Positions 55,385 to 64,000 of a stretch of 64,000 bases of DNA are shown one piece after another. Where the stretch lies: positions 452,927 to 516,926 of the forward strand of contig NW_003546256.1 in NCBI RefSeq assembly GCF_000090795.2. Direction: 5' to 3'. The notes beneath the pieces were generated by a model. It was not told the DNA's origin and ran no database searches. It saw only the letters and a list, made by a program, of their open reading frames with translations. Positions within the stretch are counted from its first letter, which is position 1. Each line of letters starts with the position of its first letter. Origin of the DNA: Amphimedon queenslandica (Eukaryota > Porifera > Demospongiae > Haplosclerida > Niphatidae). The position numbers were made by a program, and so were the translations under genes.

Positions 55385-56484
55385 ATGTATCTCCTCTTAG
55401 CGCTGTTGTTTCTCTTCCTTGTACAGAATGATTGTCAGGAGCTGTTTCTCACTATTAGAGAGGAGGAAAATGGCCAGGAATTAAGTGAAAGTAACAACAT
55501 TAGTAGTAGAATTGCCGAAATGTATCAAACCACCACATACTCTAATAGCTCTAGTCGTTGTATTTGTCAAGCTGTACAAGGAGAAAACTCACTGCTGGAG
55601 TACACTAGCAACATAGAAAGCTGTATATCTGATCCATATAATTCCAGTGCTCTAGGTGTCTGTTCTTCATTATTTTTCAAAAATGCCACATATAGTACCA
55701 TGTATCGTATTGAAGTAAAGGACGCATCATCTGATAACTCAAGCCGGAGGACAATGACTGTCACTCAGTTTTGTGATAAAATGGAGTCGGTTCGTGAGTC
55801 TTTGGCAAAATTTGAGACTCTTCTAGCGCAGACTCTTGTCTGTGTCTATTTGAACACTTGCGATGATAAGAACTTCTGTTTAGTGAGTTAATGATCAATA
55901 CACATCCACCGCCATATTTTATTGATATTCTTTTTTAATTTTATAGATATCTTACATTAATTGGTTGTGCATGACTCAACTGGATCTCTATAGGAACAGT
56001 AGTACAAGCAATAGAAGCAGTAGGGAATCAGCAGATTTTGGTATCGAGAGTGATGGTACACAGTATAATCCTGTAAAGCCCTGCTATGGGGTCTGTACTA
56101 ACGTTCTTAGAGACTGTCCTTACTATTTGCCATCCAGCTATCAGCATGCCACCATTAACAATGAAGGTGAATATTCTTACGTTACAATGGAGTACGTGTA
56201 TGGAGGATATCCGGCATTTGCATGTCCTGGATCATGTGAGTCTCGATTGTTTTTGTGTCAATTTCATTGTAGTCTATGTGCATGTACATGTAATTGTTAT
56301 TGCACTATCATCATCATCTTTATTATTATTCATTTCTTTAGCTTCTGTAAGTGATGAAAAATCAAATTCAAGTTATGGTACTGAGTCTAATTGCATACTC
56401 GTAGGAGAGAGTGGTGCTCCATCAAATCGTATGAGTTTTCTAATGATGCTAGTAACTCTTACCCTCTTAAACATATTGATGTGA
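55385..56484 (+). CDS. NALF (FAM155)/Mid1-like cysteine-rich secreted or GPI-anchored protein
   Basis: Three exons give 309 aa: 55385-55882, 55947-56235, 56342-56484. A signal peptide (MYLLLALLFLFLVQND) is followed by an Asn-rich, heavily N-glycosylatable ectodomain with many Cys (CICQAV, CISDP, LVCVYLNTC). A C-terminal cysteine module follows (INWLCMTQLDL, PCYGVCTNVLRDCPYYLPSS, YGGYPAFACPG), and then a hydrophobic tail (MSFLMMLVTLTLLNILM) that looks like a GPI-attachment signal. The WLC, CxxxCxxVxxxCPYxLP and YGGYPAFxCP pattern resembles the frizzled-like Cys domain of NALF1/2 and fungal Mid1, auxiliary subunits of NALCN/Cch1 cation channels. The resemblance is short-motif based. The start lies 97 bp from the divergent RNASEH2B gene. 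Confidence 0.6.
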
Positions 56485-56629
56485 CGTGTTTTGAACCATT
56501 TTAATTTTTGGAATCATTTTAAATCATTTTTTGTCAGAAATAATAATTATTATTAGAACCTCCTATGGTCATTCACCTCTCATTATCATAATAATTATTA
56601 ATTTATTATTACAAAGATTGTGTGCTGTG

Positions 56630-58939
56630 TTAGTCTCTGAAGCCTCCTCTGTCTCTCTTAAACGGAAGAGTGGTCGATGATAATGTTGATACTTCCCAGT
56701 ACAAGCTACGAGAAAGGAACTGTTTGCTTAGCATCATTAAAGCCACCAGTTGTATGGCGATAGTTCCAATGGTCACTACCTATGGAACAATAATGATGAT
56801 GACAGGATGAACATGTACATACATAAAATTAATGAAAATGTAAGATATGGTTCATGATTTACTAGCTACTATAGTCTCTTGATAATAGATAATTAAATTG
56901 CAATATGCAAGACAATTGCTCCATTAGAGCTACAATAGTATTTTGAAGTATTTATATATATATAATAAAGAATTAAAAACTCAATTTGATGGTTGGAAAT
57001 TTTTATTCATGAGAAAAGTACTGATAATTGTAATAATGACTGACTCTGTGTCTCCAGTATTCTGGCAGTACCATTGCAATTAACATCAGCATAGGAAACG
57101 ATAAGAACCAAAGATAACAAATCTAAGAGATAGATATTACTATTATTGTTGTTAATTTTTTGGGAAAATATCTCACAATAGCGAATGCTTGATAGAAATC
57201 TTTCCGTAGTGTACTCCTCTCTTTAGAGAGGGTAGATTGAAGGTTGTATCCAAAAAGGACGGCTAGTATGATCCTGAGACAAACCAGCAGAAACCCAGGA
57301 AGATTCTCATGGACGTGATACGTGTAGTGACTCTCCTCATAAGATTGCTCCCATAAAACCAGTATGACCTGTCATAAGAGGCCGTGTTATCATGTTAATA
57401 TTGAAAGAACAATTATAATTATTATCATACGTTATGTAGCACACTAGGTGAGATGTACCATAATCTTAAAATTTATAATAGTACAAGCTTACTTCAGCAC
57501 CTCCGACTAGAGCAATAATTCCAAGCTGCCCTTTGTTGTTAACAGGATGTGGTATGACTTGGCCTAGTGTCCATCCCATTGACATAGAGAGTAACATGCA
57601 AATCATTATCATCTGCGATACCACATCTAGTACTGATACATGTCTCTGTTACAAGTGTAAAGAAGTATTGTTGATCTTACTTTCGGATAACGTTTCACAA
57701 GCTGAACTTCCTTCACCGTCATTCTTAAATCTAATGTAAAAGTATTAATGATGAATATATATATTTTTAATTTCAATTTTACTAACATCCATAAGTTGAT
57801 GAACATAAAGAAAGCTGACAAGAAGTGGACTGCTATAGCAACAGATAACACTTGTAGAACCTAGAGCATAATGTACTGCTGATATTGACCCAAAAAAATT
57901 TACTTTTTCCCAGCAAATTTCCCGGAAAAAATTAAATTAGTGATTTCTCAGAAAAATTAATTCTTCCCGGCAAATTTCCCGGGAAAAATATTTTCTCGAC
58001 AAATTACAAATCACCAATTGATTAATAACTAACTTCATGCATTGGGCCACCTTTCTGGATTGATTGCCACACACGTCTAGCAAAATACGCAATCCCTCCA
58101 ATATAAAATAAAATTAATAATGTGTACATCGTTAGTAGCCCTAGAGTAAAATGTGATAACAAGTATTATAAGTCTGAAAACACCATTAATAACACTAATA
58201 AAGAGCTTTATATAGTTTCTAAATTTTCTACACTATTAGGTTCGTGCATGTATCAGATTTCAGTACCAAAACTTGAATATTTAAAGTTACTTACCTTTTT
58301 CATCTTCACCAAAATGGTCATTAGCATTCCCTTCTGAGTCAGGATTGAGGAAAGTCAATGTATAGCCAATAAACAGGTCCTCAGTGGGTGGGGATTCATC
58401 ACACGTGTTAGGATCAGCATATACCACATACCAGAAATGAGGTCTGAGCCACTGATTGACTAACTGCTGCCCTCTTGTAGCTGATATGCCAACTAGATCA
58501 CACAAAAATGCAATAATAACAATAATAATAATAATAATGTTAATAATAATAATAAATAATAATAATATTAATAATGTAGAAGCTCGTGTAGAAGTGATAA
58601 TAGACATACCAGAAAAACGAGCTTTAGCAATCTTGTTACGACAATCTGTTTCAGCTAGAGAATCAGACCAATGATCATCCAAATAGAAATACCAACGACC
58701 ATTGGAAGAAATATTTGTCTCGTATTCAAATAATGCTCTCCTGTCTATACAATACTTTAAAATGCTACTAATTATTATTATTTTTAAAACCCACCATGGA
58801 AGCAAAATTTAGTAATGAAGGTTCCATTTTCGCTCCATGCTTGTCCTGAGCTGACGACTCCTGCAATAACTTTGGCACGAGTCTCTATAAAGAGAAAATG
58901 GAGTAGAGCTACAACCAGGAAAATCCAAGAGAAGGCCAT
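56630..58939 (-). CDS. GPR180: GPR180 / TMEM145 family seven-TM protein
   Basis: Ten exons give 413 aa: 58795-58939, 58610-58744, 58295-58492, 58034-58140, 57787-57860, 57681-57723, 57493-57612, 57177-57368, 57045-57122, 56630-56779. A signal peptide (MAFSWIFLVVALLHFLFIET) precedes an extracellular domain with KVIAGVVSSGQAW and HFWYVVYADPNTC, then seven hydrophobic helices. The C-terminal half matches human GPR180: SMSMGWTLGQ, VLWEQSYEESHYTYHVHENL, SKERSTLRKDFYQAFA, YLWFLSFPMLMLIA, and the tail SRSLYWEVSTLSSTTLPF. GPR180 has been linked to vascular remodelling and TGF-beta-type signalling in mammals; its role in early animals is unknown. In exon 6 the acceptor ATTTAAG at 57724 is needed to hold the frame. 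An in-frame ATG 30 bp upstream (58969) is an alternative start, but the chosen one gives a cleaner signal peptide. Confidence 0.9.
57885..58015. repeat. AT-rich GGGAAA/TTTCCC repeat in GPR180 intron 4
   Basis: Repeated words CCCAGCAAATTTCCCGG, CCCGGCAAATTTCCCGGG and AAAAATTAAATTA. Same vocabulary as the tract at 9085-9290. The short inverted words could fold locally. Confidence 0.6.
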
Positions 58940-59192
58940 GTCATTAATGATTTCACAATGGAAGTTCAAGTTCTCTTTATATTCTTGGTATCTACTCTGT
59001 GATTGTGGGTTCGGTCGACAACACCTACAAAGGTGTGGTCACATAGATCAGATCCAGATGGGATTATAAAGCCCTTGCAAGTGCAAAAGATAAGACTGTA
59101 GTACAAGTTGACCCAGTTACTGTCCACTCGGTACTGAGAGGACAAAGTGTTGTAAATCAGGGAAGGAAAATCTCGGTGAAAGTTTGACAGTG
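58940..59192. other. Bidirectional promoter region GPR180/glycogenin
   Basis: About 250 bp between divergent starts. A TATAAA occurs at about 59064, in the glycogenin orientation. No other site recognised. Confidence 0.4.
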
Positions 59193-60952
59193 ATGGCTGA
59201 AGGTACGGGCTAGACTACAGACCATTCACACGTGTTGTGCTAACAATAGAAACCATGTAGAAACTGAACTGTTCAATTTTAGGTGTTACCATGGAGGCCT
59301 ATGTATCCTTGGCGACTAATAATGACTACTGCCACGGAGCCATTGCCCTGGCCTGCTCCCTTCGATTGACAAACACTAGTCGTAAACTCTGTTTGCTCAT
59401 TTCAGAAAAAGTTACTGTTGATATGAGGTGAGGAAATTAATCAAAGCATCATCAAGCAAATGAAATGATAAAGTTTAAAGAATAAAAATGATAAAAAGAG
59501 AGCAATGATGCGTTCCTTTGTGTGGCACACCTGCATGTGCAAGTTGTAGTTTTTATATGATATGCAAAAATGGTCATTTGTTAATGAACCACACACACTA
59601 ATGTTTCCTGAATTCATACAAGAAACAGCTAGTAGTGGAATTGGTAAGGGTTAGGACTTGAACTTTAGAGTTGATATATATATATATATATTATACCACT
59701 TATTATTGATTATTAAATGTATAATCATTGTACTTTTATTTTTGCCTTGCTTACTTTTTCTTATTAGAGAGAAGCTAGAGAAGGTATGGGATGAAATGAT
59801 TGTCATTGAAGAGATAACGAGTGGAGACGAAGAGAAGCTAGCGCTTATAAAAAGACCAGAACTTGGCGTTACATTTTCTAAGCTACACATCTGGCGTTTG
59901 GTCCATTATTCCAAATGCGTCTTCCTTGATGCCGACACTTTAGTCCTAACTAATGTTGATGAATTGTTTGAAAGAGAAGAAATGTCAGCTGCTCCAGATA
60001 TTGGCTGGCCCGATCTCTTTAACTCTGGAGTGTTTGTCTTTAGACCAAGTCTAGAGACATTTGCCTCACTTTTAGAGCTTGCTGATAAAGAAGGCAGCTA
60101 TGACGGCATGTACATTACATAATAAACATTTAGTAAATCCTTTTTTTAATTTTAGGAGGCGATCAAGGTCTTTTAAATTTATACTGGAGAGATTGGTCAA
60201 TACGTGATGCACCTTATAGGCTCCCTTTCACGTATAACGTTGTAGCCAATATCACCTATAGCTACCCACCAGCTTTTTTACGGTACAAAATGTCTGATTG
60301 TAATCATAATCTTATCTTTCCCTTTCTTGTATTAGTCATCGAAAGGACATGAAGATAATTCATTTCCTCGGTGCCATTAAACCCTGGCATCATCGCTACA
60401 TACCGAGCGATGGGTCCATCATAATGCACCCAGGGGCAGACCAGTCCCACTATGGAGCTGAAGAGTTCATTAGGAAGTGGTGGGAGATATATCATAAGCA
60501 TCATTCTCTATTGGGCCCACATTTAGCTGGTGAAATCGAACATCATGTAAGCGGTAGCTCTATGCTGTATAGCTGGCCACAAATTTGCCAATTAAAACAG
60601 CAATTTGCCAAAATCCCCTCCTCTAAAATTACCAGCTATACAGTGATGGATCAGTTACTCTACACAGTAGTAGATTTTTTTAATTGAATTGAGTTAAATG
60701 TACAAATTGCATGCAGAATGAGGTGGTCTGCCATTTACACTGTACATGTACAAGGAGGGAAATGCTCTCCCTCTGTTACTGTATGTTATGATCATGTGAT
60801 TCCATGCTGTCTATGTTTTGTAGGAGCTCTCTTCTCCTTTTCAACCATCAGATGGTGAAAGGAAGGCTTCATGGGAGAGACAGGCTCCGGATTATCACGG
60901 GGTGGATCAGTCCGATAGCGTTATGGCTCACATTAAGTCTCAGGTGGACTGA
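59193..60952 (+). CDS. GYG1: Glycogenin (glycogen-priming glucosyltransferase)
   Basis: Six exons give 319 aa: 59193-59202, 59283-59427, 59768-60105, 60156-60282, 60336-60546, 60824-60952. Glycogenin glucosylates itself to prime glycogen and recruits glycogen synthase. GT8 elements are [48 protein letters not shown] with the DxD metal site, [29 protein letters not shown] and HFLGAIKPW. The priming Tyr corresponds to ITYSYPPAF. The C-terminal [20 protein letters not shown] is the glycogen-synthase-binding motif, with almost no linker between it and the catalytic domain, so the protein is short. The 10-nt first coding exon (MAEG) may be replaced by an internal start at 59292 (MEAYVSL). The intron after 60105 appears to use a GC donor. 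Confidence 0.94.
60573..60650 (+). repeat. Short dispersed repeat in the glycogenin intron
   Basis: TAGCTGGCCACAAATTTGCC ... CTCCTCTAAAATTACCAGCTA, with short TAGCTGG/CCAGCTA ends. It is related to 21935-21995. Confidence 0.45.
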
Positions 60953-61393
60953 TGATATTCTAATTGACAATTTATTAGCAAGAGTACATTCTAGATACTG
61001 TTAATAGTCTTTCTTTTTTGCTTTGTGTGTAATTTTTACATCATTGTCCTTTTGCTGCCGTTATTATTAATTTTTATTGTACTTCAAAGCATTATGGTGG
61101 GTAGGGTGGGTATGCCCCTGCTCATTAACTCCTTATTGATCATTTTGTGTGGCTTCTAACCTTGCTGCTGGGAGGCTTGCTGCCGTCAGCCATCTTTATT
61201 TTAGTTTTAAACTGAGAGGAGATACAGGGCTGCGGTTCACGGAGGAGTCTCAAGTTCTACCACACAACCACTTGTCTTTGCCATCCTCGTATAGTGTTGT
61301 CTTTCTTGCCTCCCTTCTCTCTCTCTTTGTCTAGTAAAGAATGTTTCTTTTGGTGTGTTCGTTGTCATCAGAATGCCCTGTCTATTATTGTTG
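60953..61393. other. Intergenic region glycogenin/TSC22-like
   Basis: About 440 bp. A 61-codon open frame at 61149-61334 has no protein-like character apart from hydrophobic residues and is probably 5' UTR or chance. Confidence 0.4.
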
Positions 61394-63027
61394 ATGGATA
61401 ATCCACAAGAGAGGACAATGATGGCCGCCAGTGACAATAGGGTAGCCACTGAACCTCTTGGTAGTAGTCCAGCCAAGGAACGGGCTACCACAACCACTCG
61501 AACTTCTTACGACGAGACTGTGGCCGTGGCCATAAAGGCCGCCGTCCCTCCCGTCCTCTCAGAAGAAAGCCTAGTGACTGGCAGTGCCTTTGAAATCACT
61601 AGTATCTCTCAGCTCCCCGAAGATAACGATGACAGTCATTTAACGGTCTCAAAGGACCAAGAAGAATTACAAAAGTCTTTACTGGAGGTTGGTCGGAGTT
61701 CTAACCACTTGAGTACCAGTAGCACCGAGTCTGAACCAGATGATGTCCCAATCGCGGCAGCTCCTGGTGCCATGGAAACTGTAAATGCCTCAACAAGACA
61801 ACACATTGACGCTTCCCTCCCAATCAATCCTTCCCCAAAGTCTGACATTGCCGTCCCGTCAAACGGTCCTGCGGCTCCTCAGAGTCGCTTCAGACGTGTT
61901 AATCATTACGTGCGTGGGCGTTGGAAGGTACGGGACTCTTTTGAACCGGAGGAGAGGCCAGAGAGCGAAATGAAGATGGCTCCATCTCGGATCGTCTCTG
62001 ACCCAAACACTACGTCTCCCTCTGTAGCACGCAAGACGACTCATCAGCTTCAGAACAAAACCTCGCTGAGTTCTGTTGAGCACAGCGAGTCTGACGACAT
62101 CAGTGAGCTACCGCAGGTAGCCACGAGTGGAACAGCAACCGAGTCCATACATTCCTTATCAAGGACAGGGAGTATGTCCTCAGTTAGGGAACTCGGGCCT
62201 CACGAAGACGCAGAGTCAATGGGCAGCATGCCTATGTGTGGACCTACTCCAGACATACAACCCACTTCAAGCCTTCTTTATCGACCTACTCTCCTCTGCC
62301 ATTGTGATGAGTGCAGGTATGCCTCTGTCTTTGTGGTGTTATAGTGATTACTCATTGATTTCATGTGTGTCCTAGACCTGTCCATTATATCATCACTTTG
62401 TCTATTTTGATTTGATTCCCTGGGTCAAAGAATGTTCATACACTCAATAATTAAGTGTGTGCTTGTGTGTGTACATAATAATCCATGCTTGTTTTATATT
62501 GCCTCCTGGTATGTTTTTTATTATAATTATCTTTAATATCAACCCCATCGTTGCATTATGATGTTAAGGAATGAGATAACTCTCTGTGTGTCCTCCATTA
62601 CGTATGTACTTTATTTACTTGAGTTTGTTTTCTTTCTCTTGTGTTAGCAGTGGCCCACAGGATAAATCTCCTCAAGAATTTCAGCATACATTAGAGGCTG
62701 CGGTGGTGAGTGTTTCTCATGCATCCACATCCTCCTCCTATTTTGAACTGGGAATAATGATTTATCACAGTACAGCTAAATCATATTTGATTTCATAACA
62801 TCCCCTCACTCTCCTTTACTATCATGTCTCTCTTTTTCTTCCTGTAGTGTCACTTACAGTGTCAAATATCTCTTTTCCAACAAGCTGCATCTAACAAACT
62901 TTTACAAGAGCGAAACAAATTGTTCAAGGAGAACGAGCGATTAAAGGAACAGATGCACTTAATGGAACAAGAGCTAGAGCAGCTAAAGTCTCGTCACACT
63001 GACAATCCTCCTACTTCAAGCCCCTAG
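61394..63027 (+). CDS. TSC22 domain family-like leucine-zipper protein
   Basis: Three exons give 386 aa: 61394-62316, 62648-62705, 62848-63027. The frame is open upstream to an ATG at 61355, but the chosen Met (MDNPQERTMMAAS) avoids an odd hydrophobic start. The long first exon is Ser/Thr-rich and contains two short conserved blocks seen in long TSC22D isoforms: SAFEITSIS (compare SGFQITSV) and SRFRRVNHYVRGRWKVRDSF (compare SRFRVV..RRGRWTCVDF). The last exon encodes a leucine zipper (KLLQERNKLFKENERLKEQM, MEQELEQLKSRH) in the place of the TSC box; the box itself (MDLVK..AVREEVEVLKEQI in vertebrates) is much altered. TSC22 proteins act in BMP/TGF-beta, growth and volume-stress signalling (WNK pathway). 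Confidence 0.7.
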
Positions 63028-63292
63028 TACACTCAAACTAATACGTGTAGTAAATGTGTGTCATTTGTATACTAATTTATATATGTATCTATGTTTTAGA
63101 TTTTTAGGTGGACTCATCTCTCCCTAATGTATTTTCATACCTTATGTTACTCCTCCTCATCCTCTTATCTCCCTCTCTATAATGTGATCAATTTTAAATT
63201 CTACATTTTCATAAAATTTTAGTTTTAAAATGTACACAAGAATAATAAATATTATTATTCACTCTTATTTATTTCAAACATGCACTCTCTCA

Positions 63293-64000
63293 TTATTCAG
63301 CGTTGAGTTTGTTGTATGAAGTTTTTCTTGATCTTAATCCAGGAGGAGGGCAGGGCGGTCCTTTAAATAGACCCTCGACCTGTTCCAGTGTCTTCCCTTT
63401 TGTTTCTGGTAGAAGTAGAAATATGAACAACCAGCCCAACAAAGCCAGACAGACGTACAGGCTAAATGCTCCATAACGAGTTAAGTATTGTGTTAAGTGG
63501 AGGAATGTAATGGAGACCAGTAAATTAGACGTCCAATTTGTTGTTGAAGATAAAGAATTCCCAATGCTACGTGCCCAATTAGGATATATCTCAGCATTAA
63601 CAGTCCATGGTACTGGCCCCATACCAGGAGCAAATGATACTATATACATGACTAATGCTATCATTGCAAGCCAAGAGAATGTGTTTGGACAACTTGAATG
63701 TACAGTACCATATTGTGCTATATCATTTGGGGGAAACTGTCCAAAGGTTAGGAAAGAACTATCACAAGTTTCATTGTCTTGATGTAAGACAATAGAGTCA
63801 GGTATCCAGCACTTGCCTGAATTGGTTGTCCATTCACGATTAACACAAAATCCATTTGATTCTTCCTGGCCATATGTGGCATTGTAGGGAAATAGACAAT
63901 AGAAGCAATTGTCCTGAATAACACAGTCATCACAACTGCTGAGGGAACAGGTGTTAGTTGGACAAGAAGGTTGAGTGGTTGTATGAGCAAAATAGAAAGC
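63293..64000 (-). CDS. SLC2A13: SLC2A13-type H+/myo-inositol (sugar) transporter, 3' part
   Basis: One open frame runs from the window's right edge to the stop at 63293, giving the last 235 residues. It holds most of the large extracellular Cys-rich loop before TM10 (CPTNTCSLSSCDDCVIQDNC, NGFCVNREW, SSCPNTFSW), then FAPGMGPVPWTVNAEIYP, NSLSSTTNWTSNLLVSITFL, a last pair of helices and the sugar-transporter signature LPETKGKTLEQVEGLF. The Cys-rich loop is the mark of HMIT-type transporters. The gene is cut by the window edge, so upstream exons are not visible. The 3' end converges on the TSC22-like gene, 265 bp away. Confidence 0.93.
   Translation of the reverse strand, partial: AFYFAHTTTQPSCPTNTCSLSSCDDCVIQDNCFYCLFPYNATYGQEESNGFCVNREWTTNSGKCWIPDSIVLHQDNETCDSSFLTFGQFPPNDIAQYGTVHSSCPNTFSWLAMIALVMYIVSFAPGMGPVPWTVNAEIYPNWARSIGNSLSSTTNWTSNLLVSITFLHLTQYLTRYGAFSLYVCLALLGWLFIFLLLPETKGKTLEQVEGLFKGPPCPPPGLRSRKTSYNKLNAE

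Noticed and set aside
61149-61334. 61-codon open frame upstream of the TSC22-like gene
   Set aside because: It has no recognisable motif and its hydrophobic tail comes from a CT-rich tract; likely 5' UTR.

Overview
The window is eukaryotic nuclear DNA from an early-branching animal. It is AT-rich and very compact: genes lie 100-700 bp apart, many introns are only 43-60 bp, exons are numerous and sometimes tiny, and acceptor tracts are CT-rich. The gene set is metazoan: TRAF with a MATH domain, a misshapen-type MAP4K, MAPKAPK5, a p140Cap-like protein, TSC22-like, GPR180-like, NALF-like. Gene density, intron size and the many ACATGTACATGT-type motifs fit a demosponge such as Amphimedon queenslandica. 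The species call is inference; no search was run. One assembly gap (Ns) spans 34573-34915.

Layout. 1-5183 (minus): 5' part of a chondroitin-polymerizing-factor-like glycosyltransferase, then N-myristoyltransferase. 5287-8707 (plus): calaxin (EF-hand outer-dynein-arm docking protein) and HPRT. 9605-17066 (minus): p140Cap/sickle-tail-like scaffold and the kinase MAPKAPK5. 17573-22381 (plus): KAT2 (GCN5/PCAF) acetyltransferase. 22660-23472 (minus): an unrecognised four-TM-type membrane protein. 23638-32147 (plus): MINDY4 deubiquitinase, a TRAF protein and a CNBD2-like protein. 32513-44032 (minus): TTLL4 tubulin polyglutamylase and an SLC26 anion transporter. 44294-52625 (plus): a misshapen-type MAP4K. 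53314-55287 (minus): RNASEH2B. 55385-56484 (plus): NALF-like secreted protein. 56630-58939 (minus): GPR180. 59193-63027 (plus): glycogenin and a TSC22-like leucine zipper. 63293-64000 (minus): 3' end of an SLC2A13-type sugar transporter.

Exon coordinates were worked out by hand from splice sites, reading-frame continuity and remembered family sequences. For most complete genes the exon lengths sum to a multiple of three.

The strongest observations beyond the genes are: (1) a dispersed, often tandem ~187-bp repeat family built around a 20-bp perfect palindrome, present at about ten loci, with one copy carrying a different but equally perfect palindrome; (2) a ~250-nt near-perfect hairpin inside an SLC26 intron; (3) RFX X-box-like motifs a few tens of bases upstream of the start codons of calaxin, MINDY4, the CNBD2-like gene and TTLL4, which suggests a shared ciliary programme; (4) several MITE-like inverted repeats and microexons.
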